DNA of 45,483 nucleotides. It comes from an uncultured Neisseriaceae bacterium. Its GTDB lineage: Bacteria; Pseudomonadota; Gammaproteobacteria; Burkholderiales; Neisseriaceae. Below are positions 7,452 through 16,317 of the stretch, piece after piece. A program made the translations under genes and the position numbers. Within the stretch, counting starts at the first letter, position 1. Each line of letters opens with the position of its first letter. The notes beneath the pieces are model-generated. The model was not told the DNA's origin. It did no database searches and saw nothing but the letters and a program-made list of their open reading frames with translations. The DNA lies in the NCBI GenBank assembly GCA_946481965.1, contig CAMLPN010000015.1, positions 1-45,483 of the forward strand, written 5' to 3'.

Positions 7452-9149
7452 ATGTCTAGCCTACTCCCCATTACCGAAATTGCCCGTAACAGCGGTATTC
7501 CCGAACAATATCTTATTCCTTATGGTCGTGAAGTGGCCAAAGTTGATCTTAAAGTTATTCAGCCGGACAGCGCACAAGGGAAGCTAGTACTGGTTTCAGC
7601 GATTACCCCCACTCCTCTGGGAGAAGGAAAGACTGTGACAACTATCGGGCTGAGTCAGGGGCTGAATTTTATCGGCAAGAAAGCAATTGCCTGTATCCGT
7701 CAGCCAAGTCTGGGTCCGGTATTTGGTGTTAAAGGCGGAGCGGCCGGCGGTGGTAAAGCGCAGGTATTGCCAATGGAAAAGCTCAATCTGCATTTAACCG
7801 GTGATATCCATGCGATCACAGCAGCTCATGATCTGGCTTCGGCTGCTTTGGATGCGCGTCTTTATCATGAGGAACGTCTGGGTGAGAAATTTACTGAGCA
7901 AACTAAGCTACCACGTTTGAATATTGATAAAAACCGGATTGTCTGGAAACGGGTCATTGATCACAATGACCGCGCTTTACGTCGAATTAATGTTGGCGTT
8001 GGCGGCGGTGTTAATGGGGTGGAACGAGAAGATGGCTTCGAAATTTCTGCTGCTTCTGAATTAATGGCGATTCTGGCATTGGCAACAGATTTGCATGATA
8101 TGCGTCAACGTATCGGACGGATCATTCTGGCTTATGATATGGATGGTAAACCCATTACCGCTAACCAACTGGAAGTAGCTGGCGCAATGACGGTATTACT
8201 GAAAGACGCCATTAATCCTAATTTAATGCAAACTGCTGAGCAAACGCCGGTGCTGATCCATGCCGGTCCTTTTGCCAATATCGCACATGGTAATTCTTCT
8301 GTACTGGCTGATAAGGTGGGTTTGCAGCTGGCGGATTATGTGGTTACAGAAGCCGGTTTTGGCTCTGATATGGGCATGGAGAAATTCTTTAATATTAAAT
8401 ATCGTCAGACCGGAGTAGCTCCATCCTGCATTGTGCTGGTAGCAACGGTACGCAGCCTGAAATCAAACAGTGGTCGCTTTAATATTAAACCCGGACAACC
8501 CTTACCTGCACAAGTAACTGAATGCAATGTGGAACTACTGGCTGAAGGCAGCGCTAATCTGGGCTGGCATATCCAAAATGCGAAAAGCTATGGCTTGCCG
8601 GTGATTGTGGCTATTAACCGTTTTCCATATGATCATGAAGAAGAATTGGATTTTGTACGCCAGTATGCATTAGAACATGGTGCTTTTGCCTGTGAAGTAA
8701 GTGATGCATTTACTCAAGGCGGTAGCGGTACGCAAAAACTAGCACAACATGTTATCGCAGCCTGTGCAGAAAAAAATCAGGTAGTTCTGCCTTATGCGGA
8801 TGATATGCCTTTAGCGGATAAAATTCAGACAATGGCGAAAAAATATGGTGCCAGACAAGCTAATTTATCCGCTCAAGCATTACAAAATGTTGCAGAAATT
8901 AAGCAATTACAACTGGATCATCTGCCTTTGTGTATGGTGAAAACGCCGATGTCTATTAGCGCTGATCCGAATCTGAAAAATGTACCAACTGATTTTGAGG
9001 TTGAGGTGACACGTGTTGAGGTTTCTGCCGGTGCTGGTTTTATTCGGGTCTATACCGGTAATGTGATGACGATGCCCGGATTAGGCACGTTGCCAGCATA
9101 TCGTGAGATTGATATTGATGCAGAAGGTAATATTCAAGGATTACATTAA
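7452..9149 (+). CDS. fhs: Formate--tetrahydrofolate ligase
   Basis: 565 residues, the normal length. The P-loop-like TPLGEGKT lies at about 54-61, followed by TTIGLSQGL and the [19 protein letters not shown] signature; [14 protein letters not shown] is also typical. The enzyme joins formate to tetrahydrofolate using ATP to give 10-formyl-THF for purine and fMet synthesis. Codon usage and GC rise sharply relative to the genes on the left, so the core chromosome appears to begin here. The ATG at 7452 follows TTTTAAGGATTTTGC, a good ribosome site. It is monocistronic and is followed by a strong hairpin terminator. Confidence 0.95.
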   Translation: MSSLLPITEIARNSGIPEQYLIPYGREVAKVDLKVIQPDSAQGKLVLVSAITPTPLGEGKTVTTIGLSQGLNFIGKKAIACIRQPSLGPVFGVKGGAAGGGKAQVLPMEKLNLHLTGDIHAITAAHDLASAALDARLYHEERLGEKFTEQTKLPRLNIDKNRIVWKRVIDHNDRALRRINVGVGGGVNGVEREDGFEISAASELMAILALATDLHDMRQRIGRIILAYDMDGKPITANQLEVAGAMTVLLKDAINPNLMQTAEQTPVLIHAGPFANIAHGNSSVLADKVGLQLADYVVTEAGFGSDMGMEKFFNIKYRQTGVAPSCIVLVATVRSLKSNSGRFNIKPGQPLPAQVTECNVELLAEGSANLGWHIQNAKSYGLPVIVAINRFPYDHEEELDFVRQYALEHGAFACEVSDAFTQGGSGTQKLAQHVIAACAEKNQVVLPYADDMPLADKIQTMAKKYGARQANLSAQALQNVAEIKQLQLDHLPLCMVKTPMSISADPNLKNVPTDFEVEVTRVEVSAGAGFIRVYTGNVMTMPGLGTLPAYREIDIDAEGNIQGLH

Positions 9150-9191
9150 TTTAACGAGCTAATTCACTTTTCTGAAAGAATATCAACATTC

Positions 9192-9230
9192 GCCATAGCA
9201 GTTTCGGTACTGCTATGGCTATTTTATTTT
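9192..9230 (+). terminator. Rho-independent terminator of fhs
   Basis: A perfect 10-bp stem, GCCATAGCAG/CTGCTATGGC, with an 8-base loop is followed by TATTTTATTTT, 43 bases after the fhs stop. Confidence 0.9.
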
Positions 9231-9344
9231 GCAGAGTTTTATTTTGATAACTATGGCAAGTAGTTATGGGAGTAATGATGTTTGTTTATAATTAATACTA
9301 TGTTTATGTAAATTTTGTTAATTTTAAAGTTATTTATATACAAA

Positions 9345-9386
9345 TAAAGTTAATAATTTAATCTTTAAATTAAATTATTAACTTTA
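9345..9386. repeat. Perfect 18-bp AT-only-like palindrome with 6-base spacer
   Basis: TAAAGTTAATAATTTAAT at 9345-9362 is exactly inverted at 9369-9386 around CTTTAA. It lies in the noncoding gap between fhs and tal. It could be a bidirectional transcript-end structure or a protein-binding site. Confidence 0.75.
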
Positions 9387-9411
9387 AAATTCATTTTTAC
9401 ACTATTATTTT

Positions 9412-9444
9412 GTGCGAATTTAAACTTTTAGTTTATATTCGCAC
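9412..9444 (-). terminator. Hairpin at the 3' end of tal
   Basis: A 14-bp stem with one mismatch (GTGCGAATTTAAAC with GTTTATATTCGCAC) and a 5-base loop lies 20 bases beyond the tal stop. The following tract on the minus strand is AT-rich but not a pure T-run, so termination strength is uncertain. Confidence 0.55.
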
Positions 9445-9463
9445 TTAGTTTAAATGTATTGGT

Positions 9464-10519
9464 TTAGTTTAAAGGTTGTAATAAAGCATCAAATGCATCA
9501 ATAAATTGCTGTATGCCATCTAATTGCAAGCGACTGGCCAGAGACTCCAGATTTATTCCAAGTTGTTCAATTTCAATCAGGGTACTTTTGGCCTGTGCCA
9601 AATCCTGAGTAATGGTCGCGGCGGCGGTACCATGATCTATAAAGGCATTTAAGGTGTGAGTAGGAATGGTATTGATGGTATCGCGTCCAATTACGTTTTC
9701 GATATAAAGTATATCTGAATAGTTGGGGTTTTTCGTAGCTGTGGAAGCCCACAATAAGCGGATCGGTGCTGCCTGTTGTATAGACAGATCTTTGAATTCA
9801 CGACTTTGTATAAATTCCTGCCATTGTGCATAAGCAGTTTTAGCCAACGCCAATGCTGTTTTACCCTGCAAGTTAACCGGTAGACGGGGATCAACCGCAC
9901 TATCAATTCGGGAAAGGAAAAAGCTTGCGACTACCTGTATACGGTTTACAGAAAGATTTTGCGCCAGTCGCTGGCGAATGCCCGCAGCGTGAGCATGATA
10001 AGCTTTTACTACCTGTTCTTTAGAAAATAATAAGGTCAGGTTAATATTCACTCCTTGTGCCACCAGAATGGTTAATGCCTGTAATCCGCTATCGGTAGCA
10101 GGAATTTTAATCATGGCATTAGGACGATCTAGTGTCTGCCATAAACGCTGTGCTTCACTAACAGTTGCAGCGGTATCATCAGCCAGATCAGGTGCAACCT
10201 CCAGACTGACCAGTCCGGCTGTACCATTGCTTTGTTCATACACTGAACGGCAGACATCACAGGCTGCCTGCACATCAGCGATAGCAAGATGTTCATAACG
10301 TTGTTTCGGTGACAATGACTGTTGTTTTAAGCGGGCTACGTCATCGGCATATAATGGATCACCTGCAAAAGCTTTCTGAAAAATAGCCGGATTGGAGGTG
10401 ACACCACTGATGCCTGCCTCAAGCATTTTAGCCAGCTCTCCTGATTGTATTAATGATCTGGATAGATTATCGAGCCAGATTTGTTGTCCCAGTTTGTTTA
10501 CCTCGGATATAACGGCCAT
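9464..10519 (-). CDS. tal: Transaldolase
   Basis: 351 residues, the long form found in Neisseria and cyanobacteria (TalB from enterobacteria is shorter). [15 protein letters not shown] at about 36-50 is the standard transaldolase signature. K138 in [10 protein letters not shown] is the Schiff-base lysine. The enzyme transfers dihydroxyacetone units between sugar phosphates in the non-oxidative pentose phosphate pathway. It is transcribed alone, convergent with fhs and divergent from kdsD. The ATG at 10519 follows a run reading AGGAAAAAAT on the minus strand, which is a suitable ribosome site. Confidence 0.93.
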   Translation of the reverse strand: MAVISEVNKLGQQIWLDNLSRSLIQSGELAKMLEAGISGVTSNPAIFQKAFAGDPLYADDVARLKQQSLSPKQRYEHLAIADVQAACDVCRSVYEQSNGTAGLVSLEVAPDLADDTAATVSEAQRLWQTLDRPNAMIKIPATDSGLQALTILVAQGVNINLTLLFSKEQVVKAYHAHAAGIRQRLAQNLSVNRIQVVASFFLSRIDSAVDPRLPVNLQGKTALALAKTAYAQWQEFIQSREFKDLSIQQAAPIRLLWASTATKNPNYSDILYIENVIGRDTINTIPTHTLNAFIDHGTAAATITQDLAQAKSTLIEIEQLGINLESLASRLQLDGIQQFIDAFDALLQPLN

Positions 10520-10723
10520 ATTTTTTCCTTTTTCTGTAAAGCAGTGTGATACACGAATATCTAAAATGCAGCTTTAATCAGTATCTGTACTAACATCAGG
10601 ATTATTGTAACCAGACTATCTGTATTTGGTAAGTTTTTAGAGCGAACAAAATGCTAATACGGGTTATAATTAGACTAATATGGTGGAACATTTATACCTT
10701 GATTACTTAATGTTGACGGTTTT

Positions 10724-11698
10724 ATGAGTGCACGCGAGAAATATTTGCTTTGGGGGCAGGAGGTATTTGTCATTGAAGAACAGGCTGTACGCGAAGTTGG
10801 TGCCAGTCTGGATGAGCATTTTACGGCAGCAGTTGCTACCATTCTGGACTGTCAGGGTCGGGTTATTGTCACTGGGATGGGTAAAAGTGGTCATATCGGG
10901 CGCAAGATTGCTGCATCGATGGCTTCTACTGGTACGCCTGCCTATTTTGTCCATCCGGCTGAAGCAGCTCATGGCGATTTAGGCATGATTGTTGATGGTG
11001 ATGTCATTATTGCACTGTCCAATTCCGGAGAAAGTGATGAAATTCTGGCTATTATTCCGGCTATTAAGCGTAAACATGTCCAACTGATTTGTATTACCAG
11101 TAAAAATGATTCAACTATGGCTAAGCATGCGGATATTCATTTACGTGCACATGTATCCCTTGAAGCCTGCCCTCTGGGATTAGCACCGACATCCAGTACA
11201 ACAGCAGTGATGGTACTGGGTGATGCGTTAACTGTAGCTTTGTTAAGGGCGCGACAGTTTACACCGGAAGATTTCGCCCTCAGTCATCCGGCTGGTAGTC
11301 TCGGTAAACGGTTATTGTTAACCGTTGCCGATGTCATGCATAAAGGTGCTGATATACCTTTAGTACAGACACAAACTTTATTAAAACAAGCCATTATCAT
11401 TATGAGCGAAAAAGGTTTGGGTATGGTATTGGTAGTTGCTGAAGATGGTCGGTTGTGTGGTTTATTTACGGATGGCGATTTACGCCGTCTGTTTCAGAAT
11501 AATCAGCAACTGGATGGCTTGGTAATGGCAGATGTTATGCATCAGAATCCGAAAACAATTACTTCGGAAAGATTGGCAACGGAAGCGTTAAAACAAATGC
11601 AGGCAAATAAAGTTAATGGGCTAGCCGTGGTTGATGAACATGATCATCCCATAGGTGCTATTAATATGCATGATTTACTACAGGCACGTATTGTTTAA
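10724..11698 (+). CDS. kdsD: D-arabinose 5-phosphate isomerase
   Basis: 324 residues. A SIS sugar-isomerase domain occupies about residues 30-180, with the substrate loop GMGKSGHIG at 51-59 and HGDLGM. Two CBS domains fill residues 205-324. The enzyme converts ribulose 5-phosphate to arabinose 5-phosphate, the first committed step to Kdo in lipo-oligosaccharide. It starts the operon kdsD-kdsC-lptC-lptA-lptB-rpoN-hpf. A TATAAT hexamer at 10665-10670 could be its -10 box, but no clear -35 was found. No ribosome site is strong; the ATG at 10724 gives the expected family N-terminus. Confidence 0.93.
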   Translation: MSAREKYLLWGQEVFVIEEQAVREVGASLDEHFTAAVATILDCQGRVIVTGMGKSGHIGRKIAASMASTGTPAYFVHPAEAAHGDLGMIVDGDVIIALSNSGESDEILAIIPAIKRKHVQLICITSKNDSTMAKHADIHLRAHVSLEACPLGLAPTSSTTAVMVLGDALTVALLRARQFTPEDFALSHPAGSLGKRLLLTVADVMHKGADIPLVQTQTLLKQAIIIMSEKGLGMVLVVAEDGRLCGLFTDGDLRRLFQNNQQLDGLVMADVMHQNPKTITSERLATEALKQMQANKVNGLAVVDEHDHPIGAINMHDLLQARIV

Positions 11699-11728
11699 AG
11701 CTGTTCTACCCATACTTAAGGAATGATG

Positions 11729-12268
11729 ATGACTTCAATGATCTCTGCTTCTGTACGTCAGGCCGCTCAACAAATTAAGCTGTTTATTATGGATGTTGAC
11801 GGTGTATTGACCGACGGACGGATTTTTATCCGTGATACAGGCGAAGAAATCAAGTCATTTCACACTTTGGATGGACATGGTATAAAAATGCTGCACAAAC
11901 ATGGTATTCAGACGGCGATTATTACCGGACGTGATGCTCCTTCTGTCGGTATACGTGTGCAACAGCTGGGTATCCAGCATTATTTCAAAGGTATAGCTGA
12001 TAAACGCAGTTGTTATCAACAGTTAATTGCCAAGCTGGGCTTAGTAGAAGAGCAATGTGCTTATATTGGGGATGACGTAGTCGATCTGCCAGTGATGAAA
12101 CATTGCGCTTTGGCTGTGGCGGTAGCAAATGCCCATCCAGTAGTATTAAGGCACGCAACTTATATCACCCATGCTGCTGGTGGTAGTGGAGCTGTAAGGG
12201 AGGTATGTGATTTGTTACTGGATGCGCAAGGTTATCTCGATGCTGATTTGGCGGAGTATCTGGCATGA
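11729..12268 (+). CDS. kdsC: 3-deoxy-D-manno-octulosonate 8-phosphate phosphatase
   Basis: About 179 residues. HAD motif I is FIMDVDGVLTDGR, with the two catalytic aspartates two residues apart, and GDDVVDLPVM is the late HAD motif. The small C0-type phosphatase lacks a cap and works as a tetramer. It removes phosphate from Kdo-8-P in Kdo synthesis. Three consecutive ATG codons lie at 11723-11731; the third is preferred because AAGGA at 11718-11722 abuts the first but sits 6 bases from the third. It overlaps lptC by 4 bases (ATGA), so the two are translationally coupled. Confidence 0.92.
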   Translation: MTSMISASVRQAAQQIKLFIMDVDGVLTDGRIFIRDTGEEIKSFHTLDGHGIKMLHKHGIQTAIITGRDAPSVGIRVQQLGIQHYFKGIADKRSCYQQLIAKLGLVEEQCAYIGDDVVDLPVMKHCALAVAVANAHPVVLRHATYITHAAGGSGAVREVCDLLLDAQGYLDADLAEYLA

Positions 12269-12849
12269 GTGTTGTTCAGGCTCGCGGTAACTGGTTATTT
12301 CCCATGGTTTTAGCCATTGGTCTGGGTGCAATTAGTTTCTGGTTGGATCGGATTACTGAAGTTAAAACGGTAGAATTACCATTAAACCCGAAAGAACCTA
12401 AATATCAAGTTGAGGGAATTTCTGCCCAACGGTTTGATCAACAAGGGCAGCTTAGTGAAACGATTAACGCTGCAGCTGCACGCCAGTTTCCGCAGCAATC
12501 TGTTATTTATATTGATAAACCAGATATGCATCTATATAAGGATGGAGTTGATCTTTATCATATCACGGCTAATCAGGCACAATATTTTACCGATAGCCGA
12601 AAAGTTGATTTGATAGATGATGTATCATGGCATAAAAATGCAGTTAATAATGAGCCGGAGGGTCAGCTAAATACCAGCCTTTTGCATATTGATACGCAAA
12701 CCCAATCAGCCAAAACAGATGCACCGGTAAAATATCAATATGGGCTATCCCAAGGCTCTTCAGTTGGTTTTGAATACGATAAACAGCGCGGTTTTCTGAA
12801 CTTACCCGCTCGCGTAAAGGCAATTATTTATGATCCGAAAAAATCATAA
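12265..12849 (+). CDS. lptC: LPS export protein LptC
   Basis: 194 residues. A single N-terminal transmembrane anchor (WLFPMVLAIGLGAISFWL, about residues 10-27) is followed by a periplasmic beta-jellyroll domain, the expected LptC layout. LptC bridges the LptB2FG transporter to LptA and passes lipo-oligosaccharide across the periplasm. Primary sequence is weakly conserved in this family, so the call rests on topology and position between kdsC and lptA. The start overlaps the kdsC stop and the 3' end overlaps lptA by 20 bases. Confidence 0.88.
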   Translation: MSVVQARGNWLFPMVLAIGLGAISFWLDRITEVKTVELPLNPKEPKYQVEGISAQRFDQQGQLSETINAAAARQFPQQSVIYIDKPDMHLYKDGVDLYHITANQAQYFTDSRKVDLIDDVSWHKNAVNNEPEGQLNTSLLHIDTQTQSAKTDAPVKYQYGLSQGSSVGFEYDKQRGFLNLPARVKAIIYDPKKS

Positions 12850-13330
12850 GAAGCTATTGGTAACAATATGTTTATTGATAAGTAGCCTACATATATGGGC
12901 GTTAGAAAGTGACCGGCATCAACCTATACAGATTGAAGCAGATCAAGGTTCTCTGGATAAACAGAACCAGACTACTGTATTTAGTGGTAATGTTAAAATG
13001 CGTCAGGGCAGTATGTACATGAATGCAGCCAAAATCACTGCACATAAAGATAGTGCAGGTAATCAGACTATTATCGCTGTTGGCAATCCGGCCACATTCG
13101 GTCAACAGCTGGAAAAAGAAGGCATGGTCTATGGTAAGGGCAATAATGTACATTATGAAAGCAAGAGTGGAATTGTTACCATTACCGGTAATGCGCAGGT
13201 AAACCGTGGTGGCGATATGGCTCGGGGAGCTGTCATTGTTTATAACACAAACACTGAAGTTTACACGGTTAATTCAGCCCCCAAAGGTCGTGTAGTAGTG
13301 ACTATTCAACCACAAACGAAAAAGAAATAA
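12830..13330 (+). CDS. lptA: LPS transport periplasmic protein LptA
   Basis: 166 residues with a signal peptide of about 24 residues (basic MIRKNHKK, then [16 protein letters not shown]). The mature part begins with [12 protein letters not shown] and [15 protein letters not shown], the OstA/LptA beta-strand pattern. It ends in a short basic tail. LptA polymerises into the periplasmic bridge between LptC and LptD. It overlaps lptC by 20 bases and lies 7 bases before lptB. Confidence 0.92.
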   Translation: MIRKNHKKLLVTICLLISSLHIWALESDRHQPIQIEADQGSLDKQNQTTVFSGNVKMRQGSMYMNAAKITAHKDSAGNQTIIAVGNPATFGQQLEKEGMVYGKGNNVHYESKSGIVTITGNAQVNRGGDMARGAVIVYNTNTEVYTVNSAPKGRVVVTIQPQTKKK

Positions 13331-13337
13331 ACCTGAC

Positions 13338-14087
13338 ATGAATGTTACAACCCCAAATGCAGCGAAAAGTAGCCAACTGTGTGTCAGTGGCCTGAAAAAA
13401 AGTTTTAAGCAGCGACAGGTCGTTAATGATGTTTCTCTTGAAGTCAATAACGGTGAAGTAATTGGCTTATTGGGACCCAATGGCGCTGGTAAAACCACCA
13501 GTTTTTATATGATTGTTGGTCTGATTGCAACGGATGGGGGTAGCATTACTCTGGATGGTGAAGAAATCAGCCATCGTCCGATTTATGAACGGGCGCGTTT
13601 GGGTTTAGGTTATTTGCCACAGGAAGCATCTATTTTCCGAAAAATGACCGTGGCACAGAATATTAATGCTATATTAGAAATCAGTTATCCGCGAGAAAAA
13701 CGGGCAGAACAGCTGGAAATGTTACTGGCTGATTTACATATCGAACATTTACGCAACAATAAGGCTTTATCGCTGTCCGGCGGTGAACGTCGGCGGGTAG
13801 AAATAGCTCGGGTATTAGCCAGAAATCCACGATTTATTTTATTGGATGAACCTTTTGCTGGTGTCGATCCGATTGCCTTGATCGATATTCAGAATCTCAT
13901 TTCTTTTTTAAAACAACGTGGAATTGGCACACTAATTACAGACCACAATGTTCGTGAAACTTTACGAATTTGTGATCGCGCTTACATTATCAATCAAGGC
14001 AGCGTACTGGCTGCCGGCATACCGGAAGATTTGGTCAATAATGAAGAAGTACGCGCGGTTTATTTGGGAGAACATTTTGAGTATTAA
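13338..14087 (+). CDS. lptB: LPS export ABC transporter ATPase LptB
   Basis: 249 residues, slightly longer than E. coli LptB because of about 14 extra N-terminal residues. Walker A GPNGAGKT is at 46-53, the signature is [13 protein letters not shown], Walker B is [13 protein letters not shown], and the H-loop is in LITDHNVRE. The ATPase drives LptB2FG extraction of lipo-oligosaccharide from the inner membrane. Its partners LptF and LptG are not in this window. Its stop at 14085-14087 is six bases before the preferred rpoN ATG. Confidence 0.95.
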   Translation: MNVTTPNAAKSSQLCVSGLKKSFKQRQVVNDVSLEVNNGEVIGLLGPNGAGKTTSFYMIVGLIATDGGSITLDGEEISHRPIYERARLGLGYLPQEASIFRKMTVAQNINAILEISYPREKRAEQLEMLLADLHIEHLRNNKALSLSGGERRRVEIARVLARNPRFILLDEPFAGVDPIALIDIQNLISFLKQRGIGTLITDHNVRETLRICDRAYIINQGSVLAAGIPEDLVNNEEVRAVYLGEHFEY

Positions 14088-14093
14088 TTGCCT

Positions 14094-15470
14094 ATGCAAA
14101 AGCCAGCTTCGCAACTAAAACTAAAACTCAATCAACAGCTAAGTCAAAAACTGCAACAGTCTTTACATGTTTTACAGCTCTCTACTCTGGAATTACAGGA
14201 ATTGGTTGCCGGCTGGCTTGCAGACAATCCATTTCTGGAAGAGATTGACAGCTTTCAGGAAGATGATTTAGCTACAGAACAATATGTACAGCCTCCGCAA
14301 ACTGGTAGACATCATGATGATATTGAGGCCTGGGAAACGCTGCCTGATGATCCTGATATGTATACCATGCTGCATCAGCAAGTATGCCATTATAATCTGG
14401 ATAATTCCACAGCGACATTAGTGCATTTTTTGATTGATAATTTAACTGAGCAGGGTTATTTAGGTAGCAGCCTGATTGATTTGGTGGAAAATACCCCGCT
14501 GGAATGGCAACTGAACGAAGAAGAATTGGCGCATGCATTAAGTATATTGCAGCAATTCGAACCATCTGGTGTCGGAGCACGTGATCTGAAAGAGTCATTG
14601 TCTCTACAACTGGATAATCTGACTGATCAACAAACCAATACTGATACTCTGGTATGCGCTCGTTTATTAATTGATAATCATTTTGGCCAATGGTTAAGTA
14701 CCCATCAGTTAAACCAGTTATATCGACAACTACCTCAATTCACACCCTCTATTATTGATAGTGCTTGCCAGCTAATTGGTCGACTAAACCCCTTCCCCTG
14801 TTATGGCTTATCTAATGGACATACAACCATGGCTATCCAGCCGGATATGGAAGTTTATAGCGATTCCAACGGTAAATGGCAATTACGAATTTTAAAAAAA
14901 TCTTTTCCGTGCATACGCATAGAGCATAATTTCCAGCAATGGTTACAGCAATCAGACCAACAAATAGATCCATTATGTAAAACCAAATGGCAGGAAGCAC
15001 AGGCTTATATGAACAGTCTGGAAATGCGCAAAAATACTTTACAACGTTTGGGAGAATGGATCTTACAACAGCAACAGGATTTTTTTACATTCGGTGCTTT
15101 AGCACTTGCCCCATTGACACTTAAAACCACTGCGCAGGAACTGGGATTGGCTGAAAGTACCATCTCCAGAGCAATCAATCAGAAATATTTGATTTGTTCT
15201 CAGGGCATTTTTCCATTACGCTATTTCTTTAGTTTGGCCGTGTCTACCAATAACGACACCTCAGCTGGAAATAGTCAGACAGCAGTTAAGTCTTTATTAC
15301 AAACATTGATTAGTCAGGAAGACCCGCGTCGCCCCTTTTCAGATTCATATCTGGCTGAGCAATTGGCAAAACAAGGAATTAATTTGGCCAGACGTACAGT
15401 TGCAAAATATCGAGAGGCCTTGAAAATTGCGCCAGCGCACCAACGTAAACTACAGCATGAAAATCGTTAG
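14094..15470 (+). CDS. rpoN: RNA polymerase sigma-54 factor
   Basis: 458 residues from the ATG at 14094; a TTG at 14088 is in frame but less likely. Region I has the Q/L-rich activator-interacting helices (QQLSQKLQQSLHVLQLSTLE). The helix-turn-helix TAQELGLAESTISRAI is near residue 365. The C-terminal RpoN box is ARRTVAKYRE, which contacts the -24 element. All three parts are in frame, so the protein looks functional. No sigma-54 activator gene (AAA+ enhancer-binding protein) was seen in this window. Position after lptB and before hpf is the usual proteobacterial order. Confidence 0.93.
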   Translation: MQKPASQLKLKLNQQLSQKLQQSLHVLQLSTLELQELVAGWLADNPFLEEIDSFQEDDLATEQYVQPPQTGRHHDDIEAWETLPDDPDMYTMLHQQVCHYNLDNSTATLVHFLIDNLTEQGYLGSSLIDLVENTPLEWQLNEEELAHALSILQQFEPSGVGARDLKESLSLQLDNLTDQQTNTDTLVCARLLIDNHFGQWLSTHQLNQLYRQLPQFTPSIIDSACQLIGRLNPFPCYGLSNGHTTMAIQPDMEVYSDSNGKWQLRILKKSFPCIRIEHNFQQWLQQSDQQIDPLCKTKWQEAQAYMNSLEMRKNTLQRLGEWILQQQQDFFTFGALALAPLTLKTTAQELGLAESTISRAINQKYLICSQGIFPLRYFFSLAVSTNNDTSAGNSQTAVKSLLQTLISQEDPRRPFSDSYLAEQLAKQGINLARRTVAKYREALKIAPAHQRKLQHENR

Positions 15471-15524
15471 CTAAATTTAAATTTTTTCCAGTCTAGTAAA
15501 GACTATTCATCAAGGAGACGTGGT

Positions 15525-15860
15525 ATGAACCTGAAATTTGTAGGCTTAAATTTAGATGTTACAGCAGCACTGAAAGACTATACCACTAGTAAACTGGAGC
15601 GAATTATTCGCCATACTGATCAGATGATTAATGCATCTGTTACTTTTTCTGTAGAAAAATTACTCAAAAAAGTAGAAATTAATTTGCATTTAGCTGGTAA
15701 AGATATTCATATACTAAGCACAGATAACGATATGTATGCTGCTATTGATGCGCTGATGGCAAAACTGGATCGAGCCGTGATCAAGCATAAAGAGAAAAAA
15801 CAGCCTAGTCGTGCTGTGCCGACTTTGCGAACTGAAAGTGTTGCCGAAGAAATGGATTAA
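15525..15860 (+). CDS. hpf: Ribosome hibernation-promoting factor, short form
   Basis: 111 residues, the short HPF/YfiA type without the C-terminal dimerisation domain. The fold pattern is MNLKFVGLNLDVTAALKDYT, then a variable helix with KLERIIRH, then the VEINLHLAGKDIH strand and the DMYAAIDALMAKLDRAVIKHK helix that sits in the 30S channel. It stabilises inactive 70S/100S ribosomes in stationary phase. It has an excellent ribosome site (AAGGAGA, seven bases before ATG) and follows rpoN by 54 bases, the usual last gene of this operon. Confidence 0.93.
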   Translation: MNLKFVGLNLDVTAALKDYTTSKLERIIRHTDQMINASVTFSVEKLLKKVEINLHLAGKDIHILSTDNDMYAAIDALMAKLDRAVIKHKEKKQPSRAVPTLRTESVAEEMD

Positions 15861-16053
15861 ATGAATTTATCTATTTTACACTTCGCAAAAAATGGTTATA
15901 TATTTATATACTATTTAGTTTCTGCTACACTGATTTAACAGTATTATCATTTTATTTGTAATGAGTTTGTGCCTGTTACCGGCTTGATACTGGCGCAGAT
16001 CATTTTAACTGGTTTTAGCATGTTTTAATAAATTGTGCATAGAAAGGTTTATC

Positions 16054-16257
16054 ATGAAATCAAATATCAAAAAATTCGTTTTTTTAGCTGTCTTAGCCTC
16101 CACTTTGACTGCTTGTGCTGACATGACACCAGCACAACGCCATACTGCAGCCGGCGTAGTTGTCGGTGGAGTAGCAGGTAATATTCTAGGCGGAGACACT
16201 GGCGCCACTTTAGGTGGAGCGGCTTTAGGTGGTGTGATTGGCAGCCAAATAAAATAA
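16054..16257 (+). CDS. Small glycine-zipper lipoprotein, OsmB-like
   Basis: 67 residues. The lipoprotein signal is MKSNIKKFVFLAVLASTLTAC, with lipidated Cys at about residue 21. The mature part is a glycine zipper (GVVVGGVAGNILGGDTGATLGG) as in OsmB and Rick_17kDa-type outer-membrane lipoproteins. It probably inserts in or braces the outer membrane. A longer frame upstream is open, but AGAAAGG at 16041-16047 sits correctly for the ATG at 16054. It is monocistronic and ends in a shared hairpin terminator. Confidence 0.75.
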   Translation: MKSNIKKFVFLAVLASTLTACADMTPAQRHTAAGVVVGGVAGNILGGDTGATLGGAALGGVIGSQIK

Positions 16258-16275
16258 TTTAGTTCGCTTATTTAT

Positions 16276-16308
16276 AAAATAGCCTGCTTGTATAAGCAGG
16301 CTATTTTT
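16276..16308. terminator. Bidirectional terminator between the lipoprotein and TerC-family genes
   Basis: A perfect 14-bp stem (AAAATAGCCTGCTT with its inverse) and a GTAT loop carry A-rich left and T-rich right flanks, so it serves both converging genes. Confidence 0.9.
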
Positions 16309-16317
16309 ACAATTAAA

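Noticed and set aside
14094-15470. Sigma-54 (-24/-12) promoters in the window
   Set aside because: Scanning intergenic regions by eye for TGGCAC-N5-TTGC gave no convincing match.
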